Below are positions 42,957-51,278 of a DNA stretch of 64,000 nt, one piece after another. Origin of the DNA: Paenibacillus taichungensis (GTDB taxonomy: Bacteria > Bacillota > Bacilli > Paenibacillales > Paenibacillaceae); NCBI RefSeq assembly GCF_013359905.1, contig NZ_JABMCC010000114.1, positions 1 through 64,000 on the forward strand. The letters run 5' to 3'. The translations under genes and the position numbers were made by a program. Every line of letters starts with the position of its first letter. The first letter of the stretch is position 1. The notes under the pieces are model-generated. The model made no database searches and had not been told where the DNA came from. It saw only the letters and a list, made by a program, of their open reading frames with translations.

Positions 42957-43856
42957 ATGTTTCATGGACTATCTGCTTTTCCTTTAACCCCTATGAATGA
43001 GCAACATGTTAACGATAGAGAATTTGTGAACTTAATTCAACGTTTAGTTTCAGCAAGAGTGGACTCTATTGGGGTTCTGGGATCAACAGGAAACTATGCC
43101 TATCTAAGTCGAATGGAACGATTGCGTGTCTTGCAGCTTGCTGTTAGTGCAGCTGAAAACACCCCCGTAATGACAAGTATCAGTGCATTACGCACACTTG
43201 ATGTACTTCATTTAGCGGAAGATGCCCAAAAAGCAGGAGCTAGTGCGGTACTACTTGCTCCTGTTTCTTATCAAACACTGACGGATGAAGAAGTTTACCT
43301 ATTGTATGAACAATGTACAAAGTCGCTCTCTATTCCACTTTGTGTGTATGATAATCCTGGAACTACGAAGTTTCATTTTACCGATGAACTGCATGGTCGA
43401 ATTGCTTCCCTTCCCCATGTGCGTTCCATTAAGATTCCTGGTGTGCCTTCTAACCTTGAAGCAGCCAACGTAAGGATTAACAATCTTCGTGAGCTAGTTC
43501 CCTCACATGTTACGATCGGGGTAAGCGGTGATCCATTTGCAGCTACTGGCTTGAATGCAGGATGTGAACTATGGTACTCCGTTCTGGGTGGCTTATTTCC
43601 AAAGCTGTGTTTAAGAATGACTCAGGTCTCTCTGAAAGGTTATAGTGCGGAAGCTGATCAAATCTCCACACAAATAGAACCGATTTGGTTGCTATTCCGC
43701 CAATACGGAAGTCTTCGTGTTATTTCTGCAGCTGCAGAAATCATGGGGTTAATTTCAAGTCCTAGTCTCCCTCTTCCTCTCCAGCCTCTCAATTCATCAG
43801 CAAGAGATCTCTTGAATTCATTTCTAATAGAAATCAGTTCAATGGAAGAATCTTAG
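42957..43856 (+). CDS. Dihydrodipicolinate synthase (DapA)-family lyase
   Basis: A 299-aa class I aldolase-fold protein of the DapA/NAL group. The Schiff-base lysine is Lys159 in RSIKIPGV, the conserved tyrosine is Tyr131 in VYDNPG, and the substrate loop is GSTGNY (GTTGE in true DapA). Because that loop departs from DapA, a different 2-oxo acid or aldehyde substrate is likely, so I do not assign dapA. Start ATG after GAGGAGTGAG. It is alone, followed by an EamA pseudogene that may have been its transport partner. Confidence 0.85.
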   Translation: MFHGLSAFPLTPMNEQHVNDREFVNLIQRLVSARVDSIGVLGSTGNYAYLSRMERLRVLQLAVSAAENTPVMTSISALRTLDVLHLAEDAQKAGASAVLLAPVSYQTLTDEEVYLLYEQCTKSLSIPLCVYDNPGTTKFHFTDELHGRIASLPHVRSIKIPGVPSNLEAANVRINNLRELVPSHVTIGVSGDPFAATGLNAGCELWYSVLGGLFPKLCLRMTQVSLKGYSAEADQISTQIEPIWLLFRQYGSLRVISAAAEIMGLISSPSLPLPLQPLNSSARDLLNSFLIEISSMEES

Positions 43857-43968
43857 TAAGAGCCTTGTCAATCTGAAAAAGGTAACTTTTTATTAGTTAG
43901 TATCTTATTCTGAAACAGCAAACAAGATTTTTTATTTTTCTTTGTTAATGTATTAGGAGGACAACAAG

Positions 43969-44270
43969 ATTTGGCTTGTAGCTGCAGTTGGGGCTGCGTT
44001 TTTCTTCGGCTTACGAGGTGTCTTATATCAATGGACATCTCAACGTTCTATTGATCGCAATTTCTTATTCATTGGGGTTTACATCTCAAGCACCATTCTA
44101 GTTCTAATATTAAATCGATTATTAATCAGCCACGGAGGAAAGGTATACGGTTCGGACTATTATTGTTTTTTTTCATTCCTGGCTATCACATTCTCACATA
44201 AAGGTTAGGACTCGTAAGTGGTGTGGTTATTGCTCTATTTGGAGTAATTATTCTGAAATGGATGCAGTAA
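43969..44270 (+). pseudogene. EamA/DMT transporter pseudogene with internal deletion
   Basis: A frame from 43969 reads WLVAAVGAAFFFGLRGVLYQ, then IDRNFLFIGVYISSTILVL, the first helices of a DMT-type transporter, and stops near 44208. A different frame resumes with GLVSGVVIALFGVIILKWMQ and a stop at 44268-44270, a typical transporter C-terminus. About two thirds of the gene is missing. The ribosome binding site AGGAGGACAAC is intact but the expected start codon reads ATT. Confidence 0.75.
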
Positions 44271-44690
44271 TACCTGATCAGCCACAAGACTAAATCATTA
44301 ATAAAACCTCAAAGGAGTTTACCCTCTATATTGAATTACTTACCGAAAATATTTAGATAATAATCCAATGGTAAATGATCTATGTTCTTTTCAATTTCGG
44401 AAATCGGTACAAGTTCTTATCCTTGGCTCAGACATGAACTTGTACCGATCACAAAAAAGCCGCCAAATTAGCGACTTCATTGGGAATATGTTCTTGTCCC
44501 TCGATATTACTGCAACAAAAAAACATTCTTTCTTATAACTGCGTGAAAAATATAAAAAACACCCGTTCAGGCTAGGCTATTGCATAAGACAGCTTATACT
44601 TAAAAGAGACGATCCATCGAAAGTTTAGATTCTTGAACTTGAGTTGTCATCGATGATGCCCAGCTTTATTCCAATGTGCCAGTACATCAG
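44271..44690. other. Intergenic region between convergent genes with a full R1 copy
   Basis: R1 at 44350-44506. The remainder shows no gene or further structure. Confidence 0.55.
44350..44506 (+). repeat. Dispersed repeat R1, full-length copy
   Basis: ATTTAGATAATAATCCAATG, ATGTTCTTTTC, the palindrome ATCGGTACAAGTTCTTATCC-(ttggctca)-GACATGAACTTGTACCGAT, the hairpin AAAAAAGCCGCCAAATTAGC-GACTT, and the right end TGGGAATATGTTCTTGTCCC-TCGA. Confidence 0.88.
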
Positions 44691-44691
44691 A

Positions 44692-45291
44692 TTAACTGAT
44701 CTTTAAGCAGCATTCCTGCAAATAGGACGAGAAAATTTTTTTGTTCATCAGCATATGCTTGTTATCCCCATCCAACTTGCTGAGCAAAATCCCTCCCTCC
44801 AACAAGGAAAATGCAAATGATGCTAGCGCATCCACATCCAGATCCTCCTTTAACTCTCCAGCTTGAATGCCGTCACGAATAATACTTTTCATCATATCCA
44901 AGAAGTTATGCATCCCTTGCCTTGCCTGACCACAAAGCTCCAAATGAGTATCGTCACTTTCTACAGCTGTATTCTGCATGGGACATCCACCAATAAATGG
45001 GGGGTCGTTGACGACATTCTCATAGACACGAAAAAAAGATAGCAACTTTCCTGACGCAGACTGCTCTTGATCGACCGCTTCAGAAAATTTACTGGCGACC
45101 ATACTGGCCGCATAATTGTAGGCTTCAAGCGCTATCTCGTCTTTACTAGCAAAATGTCGATAAATGCCCCCCTTTTTAATTCCTGTGTCGGCAATAATAT
45201 CGTTTAGCGATGTACCGGCATATCCTCTCTGGTTAAAAATTTCAGCCGATTTCATAATGATGTGTTTTCGTGTTCTGTCCCCTTTTTTCAT
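44692..45291 (-). CDS. TetR/AcrR-family regulator
   Basis: A 199-aa regulator with an N-terminal HTH (TSLNDIIADTGIKKGGIYRH, then FASKDEIALEAYNYA) and a C-terminal domain with the GCPMQNTAVE motif of the YxaF/LmrA-like group. The start is the ATG directly after GGAGGAGATC; an in-frame ATG four codons earlier overlaps that ribosome binding site. A perfect palindrome at 45326-45343 precedes it. Divergent from a GAPDH gene 200 bp away. Confidence 0.88.
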   Translation of the reverse strand: MKKGDRTRKHIIMKSAEIFNQRGYAGTSLNDIIADTGIKKGGIYRHFASKDEIALEAYNYAASMVASKFSEAVDQEQSASGKLLSFFRVYENVVNDPPFIGGCPMQNTAVESDDTHLELCGQARQGMHNFLDMMKSIIRDGIQAGELKEDLDVDALASFAFSLLEGGILLSKLDGDNKHMLMNKKIFSSYLQECCLKIS

Positions 45292-45325
45292 GATCTCCTC
45301 CATATGAACCGTATATTTGCTTTAA

Positions 45326-45343
45326 ACGAATTATCCAATTCGT
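45326..45343. promoter_or_regulatory. Candidate TetR operator
   Basis: ACGAATT-ATCC-AATTCGT, perfect 7-bp inverted repeat 35 bp upstream of the TetR start. Likely autoregulatory site. Confidence 0.5.
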
Positions 45344-45502
45344 CCTTGCAATTCACTAATATCATGCTAATATAAAGATACCTAACGGTCTCTTTTCACA
45401 TTATACAATAAGCTATTCTAGAATGAAATAGCGCTGGGTCATTTTTATTTCATTGTAGGCATTGGCTTGTTGGAATAAATAAAACTTATAGGGGGATTTT
45501 CA

Positions 45503-46513
45503 GTGACTGTAAAAGTAGGTATAAACGGTTTTGGACGAATTGGACGACTCGCTTTTCGCCGAATTCAAGATGTGGAAGGCGTCGAGGTAGTAGCGATTAA
45601 CGACCTTACGAACGCTAAAATGTTAGCTCATCTGCTCAAATATGATACGACGCAAGGTACTTTTCAAGGTGACATTGAAGTCCATGACGGAACCTTCAAA
45701 GTAAACGGCAAAGAAGTTAAGGTTTTGGCTAAACGGAATCCTGAAGAGCTTCCTTGGGGAGAGCTTGGCGTTGATATTGTCCTCGAATGTACAGGCTTCT
45801 TCACTTCAAAAGAAAAGGCCGAGCTTCACCTGAAAGGCGGAGCGAAGAAAGTCGTCATTTCCGCCCCTGCTACAGGAGACATGAAAACGATTGTATACAA
45901 CGTGAACCATGACACACTGGACGGAACGGAAACCGTCATTTCCGGCGCCTCCTGCACAACCAACTGCCTGGCCCCTATGGCTAAAGCTCTACACGACAAG
46001 TTTGGTATTCAATCCGGGCTGATGACGACCGTTCACGCTTACACGGGTAACCAAAACACGCTTGACGCTCCGGATCCAAAAGGAGATTTCCGAGCTGCGC
46101 GCGCCTCAGCGGAGAACATCGTTCCCTACTCCACCGGTGCTGCAAAAGCCATTGGTTTGGTTCTTCCGGAACTGAAGGGTAAACTGGATGGGGCATCTCA
46201 ACGTGTACCTGTACCAACAGGTTCTGTGACTGAACTCGTTGCCGTTTTGAATACCAAGGTAACAGTTGAGCAAGTTAACGCTGCTATGAAAGAAGCTTCC
46301 GATCCAGAGACTTTCGGCTACACGGAAGACGAGATTGTATCTTCCGATATCAAAGGCATCACATTCGGTTCGCTCTTCGACGCCACACAGACGAAAGTTC
46401 TGACTGTCGGTGACCATCAATTGGTGAAAACCGCAGCTTGGTACGATAACGAAATGTCTTATACAGCCCAATTGGTTCGAACTCTGGAGCACTTCGCTAA
46501 GATCGCTAGATAA
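45503..46513 (+). CDS. gap: Glyceraldehyde-3-phosphate dehydrogenase, type I
   Basis: A 336-aa GAPDH with all hallmarks: NAD-binding GINGFGRIGRLAFRR, catalytic Cys151 in ASCTTNCLAP, HAYTGNQ with the catalytic His, and WYDNEMSY. It interconverts glyceraldehyde-3-phosphate and 1,3-bisphosphoglycerate. Start is GTG behind AGGGGGA. No cggR, pgk, tpi or other glycolytic gene is near, so it is probably a second, separately regulated copy; the divergent TetR is the obvious candidate regulator. Whether it prefers NAD or NADP cannot be settled by eye. Confidence 0.93.
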   Translation: MTVKVGINGFGRIGRLAFRRIQDVEGVEVVAINDLTNAKMLAHLLKYDTTQGTFQGDIEVHDGTFKVNGKEVKVLAKRNPEELPWGELGVDIVLECTGFFTSKEKAELHLKGGAKKVVISAPATGDMKTIVYNVNHDTLDGTETVISGASCTTNCLAPMAKALHDKFGIQSGLMTTVHAYTGNQNTLDAPDPKGDFRAARASAENIVPYSTGAAKAIGLVLPELKGKLDGASQRVPVPTGSVTELVAVLNTKVTVEQVNAAMKEASDPETFGYTEDEIVSSDIKGITFGSLFDATQTKVLTVGDHQLVKTAAWYDNEMSYTAQLVRTLEHFAKIAR

Positions 46514-46681
46514 ATAATCGTAAGATGAAGAGAAGTAAAATTCTATGAAGGATGCGCTCCAGAGTACGATGATCGATTGTTCGGTATTAGTCTGGTTTTG
46601 ACCGGATGCGCGTCGGTTGAGCTAAACCATCAATCCGTGGCGACACCAGGCGGACTATCCTGAATTCCGAACCGAAAGGAA

Positions 46682-47029
46682 TGCGCTCTTGAACACGGAG
46701 AAGGCGGCCATGCCTACTTTATCAAGGATCAGGAAGGGCAGAGTTTCCGTGAGTTTGTCGCCTCACTTGCGAACTTGCAGGGCTTGTCCATCGATAAGAT
46801 GCGTTCGCTGTCCTACTGGCTCGTCTCTGCGATTGGCCGGCTGTTCGACACGATCTGGGACATCACACGGAAAGACGGCGATCCGCCGATCTCACGCTCG
46901 ATGATACGCATGATTGGGCGTGAGTTCACCGTCAACGATGCCGCTGCACGTCGAGAGTTAGGCTATGTCGGAAGAACTTTGCGCGACACCGGCTTGCAAA
47001 GCTATGAGGAACCATCTGCTCGAAGATAG
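46682..47029 (+). pseudogene. NAD-dependent epimerase/3-beta-HSD-family C-terminal fragment
   Basis: An open frame reads GGHAYFIKDQEGQSFREFVA, then LSIDKMRSLSYWLVSAIGRL, then PPISRSMIRMIGREFTVNDA and RRELGYVGRTLRDTGL. This is the C-terminal third of an NAD(P)-dependent epimerase/dehydratase-type dehydrogenase (the FTVNDAARRELGY pattern is typical). The Rossmann N-terminal two thirds are absent and there is no matching start. The fragment is GC-richer than its surroundings. A short upstream frame (about 46571-46663, VLTGCASVELNHQS) may belong to another lost gene. Confidence 0.72.
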
Positions 47030-47143
47030 GGATTTGAAGGGCAAACGACTGCAATCAGTGGTAAGTCGATTCTTGGGCTGGCTCTTTTGGCCAATTTGGT
47101 AAACATGAGCACTACTGGATCATCAAAAGCTTATTAGCGTAAT

Positions 47144-47178
47144 AAAGGAGCAGTCGCCGCCGACGATACTGCTCCTTT
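47144..47178. terminator. Bidirectional terminator
   Basis: AAAGGAGCAGT-(13 nt)-ACTGCTCCTTT followed by ATTTTTTTG on the plus strand. It lies behind the epimerase fragment and the convergent methyltransferase gene. Confidence 0.75.
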
Positions 47179-47245
47179 ATTTTTTTGATCTAAAGTGCTC
47201 CGTTAGTTCAGTGATTTCTTCATTAAGTATGAGATAATTGCTGTT

Positions 47246-47992
47246 TTAGACAGTTTTGGATCCTATCCCATACTGAAAGTACTTAGAGGTGCAATGGACA
47301 TGCAATTCAATTCCCACACTAGCAGCAATTTGCTCGATCTCGTTATCGTCAAAGAAATTCTTCACTATAGTAGCATGATCACCATTATTAAGCTTCCGAA
47401 CCATCGTTTGCCCAGATGTCCCCACTACATGAGACTCGCGGGTTCCTGATACTTCTCGATCATCGATAAAGAACATTTTCCCTCCGGGCTTCAAACAGCA
47501 TGAGACCATGGTGAAGAAGCTCGCCAGTCTTTCTCTGGGTAAATGAGATATCCAGAAAGTAAAAGCAACTGAATCGTATAACTGATCCGGAGACCAATTG
47601 AAAAGATCTGCAATGATCGTTCTTACATTGGGTTCAGATACTACCGGATTATGCGAAAGCATTTCTTCGGAACCGTCTACAAGGGTCAATATAAGGGCTT
47701 CTTTTAAGAACAGACTACTCCAAGTCCCAGTCCCCGCCGCAAGTTCAAGAAAGTCACCATGAAAATGTTCAGCTTTAAAAGCATCCTTAACCGTACTAAT
47801 CTCATCGAACCAGATTTGGTTAGCTTCGTCTCCTTGATTAAATGTGCCTCGACGGTACCACCAGTCATCATACTCTGGAGCTCGTTCTTTATAATATTTC
47901 AACTGATCCTGAAGCTGCTGATCTGTCACACTTTCGTACGAAGCATCGTTGGTTTCCTTGCTGTTCACGCAAACATCTTTCCCTTCTCCCAT
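47246..47992 (-). CDS. Class I SAM-dependent methyltransferase
   Basis: Up to 248 aa with a Rossmann-type methyltransferase core: motif I FLELAAGTGTWSSLF, acidic motif II LVDGSEEML, DLFNWSP, and post-motif LKPGGKMFFIDDR. The substrate is not predictable. The N-terminal start is uncertain. The ATG at 47992 has a weak GCCCTGATGGGAG context. A GTG at 47968 has GAGAAGGGA upstream and removes eight residues. It stands alone. Confidence 0.82.
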   Translation of the reverse strand: MGEGKDVCVNSKETNDASYESVTDQQLQDQLKYYKERAPEYDDWWYRRGTFNQGDEANQIWFDEISTVKDAFKAEHFHGDFLELAAGTGTWSSLFLKEALILTLVDGSEEMLSHNPVVSEPNVRTIIADLFNWSPDQLYDSVAFTFWISHLPRERLASFFTMVSCCLKPGGKMFFIDDREVSGTRESHVVGTSGQTMVRKLNNGDHATIVKNFFDDNEIEQIAASVGIELHVHCTSKYFQYGIGSKTV

Positions 47993-48295
47993 CAGGGCTT
48001 AAGTCAATGGCAGCTTCCCACATAGTAACAACGTTCAATTGGAAGAAAGCGAATTATCCAGAACACTCTCTTGCTTCAAATTCACTGCATCAATACTCTG
48101 TGTAGTATTGTTAATATTATAATCATAGAAACAAGATTTATATGATTCATCAACTTTAAAACTTGAAATTATTTATTCTAAAATCATATAGACAATGATT
48201 TCAGACAGGCAGGGGAATTTAATGGACTAAAAAGCATCCTTTCAAGAGATCGAAACCGCACTCCTGTGCTTTAATCTCGCCAGATGATCTACATC

Positions 48296-48355
48296 ATGAT
48301 ACTATTTAGATAATTAACTAAACCGAAATGACACAATGTTTGTGTCCCGCGACAA
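48296..48355 (+). repeat. Dispersed repeat R1, short form
   Basis: TGATACTATTTAGATAATTA, CTAAACCGAAATGACACAATG, then GTGTCCCGCGACAA. Left part joined directly to the right end, as at 5581. Confidence 0.65.
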
Positions 48356-48368
48356 TAACACTTAAAAA

Positions 48369-48407
48369 ACCGCTCACCCGAGTATTGGATGAGCGGTCTT
48401 TATATTT
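48369..48407. terminator. Terminator hairpin
   Basis: ACCGCTCA-(13 nt)-TGAGCGGT with A-run before and CTTTATATTTT after. It can serve the LysR gene on the minus strand. Confidence 0.65.
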
Positions 48408-48539
48408 TACTTCTTGTACTGATTGCCGTGTTAATAGCATGTTCACTTCAAGAATCCAGGAAAGAATCTCCTGGTGGATTTTCATTTGGTTAACCACGTG
48501 TACGAAACGGTACCTGCTTTTGCTCATTTATACATAGGC

Positions 48540-49445
48540 TTACAGTTCATTCTCTTTTTGCAAACGAAAAACTTCCCTTGATGTTTCTATAAAAGATAAC
48601 ATGATTGGTGAAAGCCACTTGTCTTTATGCCACAACATCTGTGTATACACCCTCAAATCCGGAATTTCCCATGGAAGAACAACAAGTTTCCCGCGTTCAA
48701 CTTCGGCTTCTACAACGATTTCAGGAAGAAAGCCGATACCGATTCCCGAGATCGCACATTGTTTAATAGCCTCGGCACTTTGAAACTCTAGATACGTGAT
48801 GCTATCAATGCCCTCTTTCTCAAATGACCGGTCAAACATCGTTCGATATGGACAACCCTTCTCATTCGTCAGGAACACTTCTTCATGAAAATCTTCCAAG
48901 TGCAGCACAGTTCGTTTGGCGAGTGGGTGATCTGGAGCAGCTAACAATCGGAAATTTTCTTCCAGCAAAGGTTCCACGGAAAGTCCACTCGAGCGGATGG
49001 GTTCATCCAACATATAAACAATATCCGTGGTTCCCTCAAAGAGCGTTTGCTTGAGCTCTTGATTCGGAACTGAGCGGAAGATTAGACGAACTCCCGGATG
49101 CTGCGAGCGAAACCGTTGGAAGACAGGTGGAAGCCGGTAGGAACAAATAACCTCATTCGCACTTATCGTTAAGGTACCAGTTAGTTTTTCATTAGCATGG
49201 ACAGCACTACGAGCTTCGTCCATTTTTTCAAGAATACCTTGGGCGTGTGTTAAAAAGCGTTTGCCCGCAGTTGTAAGAGCGAGTTGCTTGCCCAACCGAT
49301 CAAAGAGGCGAACACCCAGCTCATCTTCCAATGCTTTAATTTGCATCGTGACGTTGGAAGGAACGTAGCTCAGCACTTCTGCTGCCCGCGTGAAATTCAA
49401 TGTTGTTGCAACCGTACAAAACGTATTCAGTTGACGCAATTCCAT
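48540..49445 (-). CDS. LysR-family transcriptional regulator
   Basis: A 301-aa LTTR: N-terminal winged HTH (LNTFCTVATTLNFTRAAEVL, VTMQIKALEDELGVRLFDRL) and a substrate-binding domain (LTGTLTISANEVICSYRLPP, AISGIGIGFLPEIV). The usual Ser in the recognition helix (QPSVS/T) reads VPSNVT. It is divergent from the MetX-like hydrolase; two direct TTTTATTGA elements in the gap are candidate sites. Start ATG has AAGGGGGGAGC upstream. Confidence 0.9.
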   Translation of the reverse strand: MELRQLNTFCTVATTLNFTRAAEVLSYVPSNVTMQIKALEDELGVRLFDRLGKQLALTTAGKRFLTHAQGILEKMDEARSAVHANEKLTGTLTISANEVICSYRLPPVFQRFRSQHPGVRLIFRSVPNQELKQTLFEGTTDIVYMLDEPIRSSGLSVEPLLEENFRLLAAPDHPLAKRTVLHLEDFHEEVFLTNEKGCPYRTMFDRSFEKEGIDSITYLEFQSAEAIKQCAISGIGIGFLPEIVVEAEVERGKLVVLPWEIPDLRVYTQMLWHKDKWLSPIMLSFIETSREVFRLQKENEL

Positions 49446-49471
49446 CCGATGCTCCCCCCTTCATCTTTCAA

Positions 49472-49512
49472 TTTTATTGAATACTACCTTGAATTCTATT
49501 CACTTTTATTGA
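49472..49512. promoter_or_regulatory. Candidate LysR binding region
   Basis: TTTTATTGA occurs at 49472-49480 and again at 49504-49512, 32 bp apart (three helical turns), between the divergent LysR and hydrolase genes. Spacing on one DNA face fits a tetrameric LTTR site. Confidence 0.45.
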
Positions 49513-49590
49513 GAGTACCACGGCTCTATACTAAGTACAAGAGATCACACTGAACATGTGGTTTTTCATTTTGAAGGGAGCGACTATACG

Positions 49591-50610
49591 ATGGACTATG
49601 AAATTTTTAATTTGGGTGATGTACTCTTACAATCAGGAGTGACGTTACCAAATGCTTTTCTTGCTTATAAAACTTACGGAAAACTAAATGAACAGAAGGA
49701 TAATGTTATTGTCTATCCAACGGCTTTTGGGGATCAGCATGTTCAGAATGAATGGCTCATTGGCAGCGGGATGGCACTCGATCCAGAGAAATATTTTATT
49801 ATCGTTCCCAATTTGCTGGGCAATGGGCTATCTTCCTCTCCCAGTAACACGCCTCCTCCATTTGATCGGGCTACCTTTCCACAGGTAACCATCTATGACA
49901 ACGTTCGATTACAGCACCAACTGCTGACCGAAAAATTCGGTATTCAAAAGATTGCTCTCGTGGTCGGGTGGTCGATGGGCGGCATTCAGGCATTTCAATG
50001 GGGGGCAAGTTACCCGGAGATGGTCGAACGAATCGCACCTTTCGGAGGCATCGCCAAACCTTGGCCTCACACATTGGTGGTCCTGGAAGGCGTGAAGGCT
50101 TCGCTGCTATCTGCGGTTGGCTTCGACTCAAGTAAAATAAACCAACTAAGTTCTACAGACATGCGTGCAGTTGGTCGGGTGTATGCGGGATGGGGACTAT
50201 CACATGCGTTTTATAGAGAAGAGCTTTACCGTGAGATGGGATTTGACACATTGGAGGATTTTGTAGCTGGTGTCTGGGAAGATAGCTTTATGAATATGGA
50301 TCCTCATAATGTTCTGGCAATGTTATGGACAGGTCAACATGCAGATATTAGTGCCAACCCCTCCTATAACGGAGACTTTGATAAAGCACTTCAGAGCATA
50401 AAAGCTCTTGCCTGTATCATGCCGGGAAGCACGGATCTCTTCTGCACAGCGGACGATAATGAATATGAAGCTAAGCGTATACCTAATGCTGTCTTGAAAC
50501 CAATCCAATCGATCTGGGGCCATTTTGCCGGTCGTGGAATCAACAGTGTCGATAATCAATTTATTGATGACAATCTAAAACACTTGTTGTCACATAGTAC
50601 TAATGAATAG
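49591..50610 (+). CDS. MetX-like alpha/beta-fold hydrolase or acyltransferase
   Basis: A 339-aa alpha/beta-hydrolase of the homoserine O-acetyltransferase-like type. It shows the N-terminal block LAYKTYGKLNEQKDNVIVYP, the nucleophile elbow VVGWSMGGIQAFQW (Ser128), the acid in MPGSTDLFCTADDNEYEAKR and the His in SIWGHFAGRG. True MetX proteins acetylate homoserine. This one lacks a neighbouring metY or other methionine gene, so it may be a hydrolase with a different substrate. Start ATG behind AAGGGAGCGAC; an upstream in-frame extension (49558) lacks a ribosome binding site. Probably controlled by the divergent LysR. Confidence 0.82.
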   Translation: MDYEIFNLGDVLLQSGVTLPNAFLAYKTYGKLNEQKDNVIVYPTAFGDQHVQNEWLIGSGMALDPEKYFIIVPNLLGNGLSSSPSNTPPPFDRATFPQVTIYDNVRLQHQLLTEKFGIQKIALVVGWSMGGIQAFQWGASYPEMVERIAPFGGIAKPWPHTLVVLEGVKASLLSAVGFDSSKINQLSSTDMRAVGRVYAGWGLSHAFYREELYREMGFDTLEDFVAGVWEDSFMNMDPHNVLAMLWTGQHADISANPSYNGDFDKALQSIKALACIMPGSTDLFCTADDNEYEAKRIPNAVLKPIQSIWGHFAGRGINSVDNQFIDDNLKHLLSHSTNE

Positions 50611-50899
50611 ATCGTCGCTTGCATTGGATGTCTGTCAGGGCTAGCAAGATTCCTTGTTCTATAGCCGGGTTATTTCTCTTGTGATCGTAATTTCTTTAAC
50701 GTATTCAGCGAACAGAAGCGTTGATCTTTCGGAGGGAGGGATCCCCCAAACAGTGGTGTTATTGAATGATGATGATTTAGAAATTAAGGAACCAGCAATA
50801 ATTAAGCTGAGGACCTTATTCCAAAGCTTGTGTTTTTTTGCAAGTTGTATGTGTTCCCCAAATACTTATTGCATTTTTGGGCCATATTTACTCATTATC

Positions 50900-51058
50900 T
50901 ATTAGATACTCATCTAATCGTAAGTCGGATCATGCTCTTGTCCTATCCCCCAATCGGTACAAGTTCTTGTCCTTGGCTTGGGACACGAACTTGTACCGAT
51001 AATATAAAAAAGTCGCTAAATTAGCGACTTAATGGGAATATGTTCTTATCCCTCGACA
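50900..51058 (+). repeat. Dispersed repeat R1, best full-length copy
   Basis: Left block TATTAGATACTCATCTAATCG with TCTTGTCC. A 20-bp palindrome has arms at 50953-50972 and 50981-51000 (ATCGGTACAAGTTCTTGTCC and its complement, one mismatch) and an 8-nt loop. A second hairpin is AAGTCGCTAA-A-TTAGCGACTT at 51010-51030, preceded by an A run, so it is a terminator on the minus strand. The right end is ATGGGAATATGTTCTTATCC-CTCGACA. Confidence 0.9.
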
Positions 51059-51176
51059 TATCCGGTTGCTCTAAGCGGTGCAATTCTCCATTTCGATACC
51101 CGTAACTCTGCCAACCTCATTTCTATGGCTTTCATCTTTAATTCCACCGGATAACTCACTCTGTTTGAAATTACAA

Positions 51177-51236
51177 AAACACCTCCAAGAGGATTTCCTT
51201 ATCTTACGACAAGGTTTCATTCTCTTGAAGGTGTGC
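51177..51236 (-). terminator. Terminator of the Old Yellow Enzyme gene
   Basis: CACCTCCAAGAG and CTCTTGAAGGTG arms around a longer loop, followed on the minus strand by TTTTTGTAATTT. Confidence 0.6.
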
Positions 51237-51278
51237 TTTTCTTTATCAGATACATCTTCCTAATGAGAATAACTGCAA

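Larger units (their letters stand above)
48001..48539. other. Intergenic region with R1 copy and terminator
   Basis: R1 at 48296-48355 and terminator hairpin at 48369-48407. Short frames on both strands are not supported by start signals. Confidence 0.55.
50611..51278. other. Intergenic region between convergent genes with full R1 copy
   Basis: R1 at 50900-51058 and a terminator at 51177-51236. The 83-codon frame at 50654-50905 has no start signal and runs into R1, so it is not called. Confidence 0.55.

Noticed and set aside
42957..43856. Assignment of the DapA-like gene as dapA
   Set aside because: The catalytic loop GSTGNY departs from the DapA GTTGE pattern and no lysine or dipicolinate genes are nearby.
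46571..46663. Short frame with VLTGCASVELNHQS resembling a lipoprotein or YidC start
   Set aside because: About 30 codons, no start codon with a ribosome binding site, and too short to assign.
50900..51058. R1 copies as a CRISPR array or spacers
   Set aside because: The copies are kilobases apart, variable in length and internally palindromic; no regular repeat-spacer pattern and no cas genes are present.
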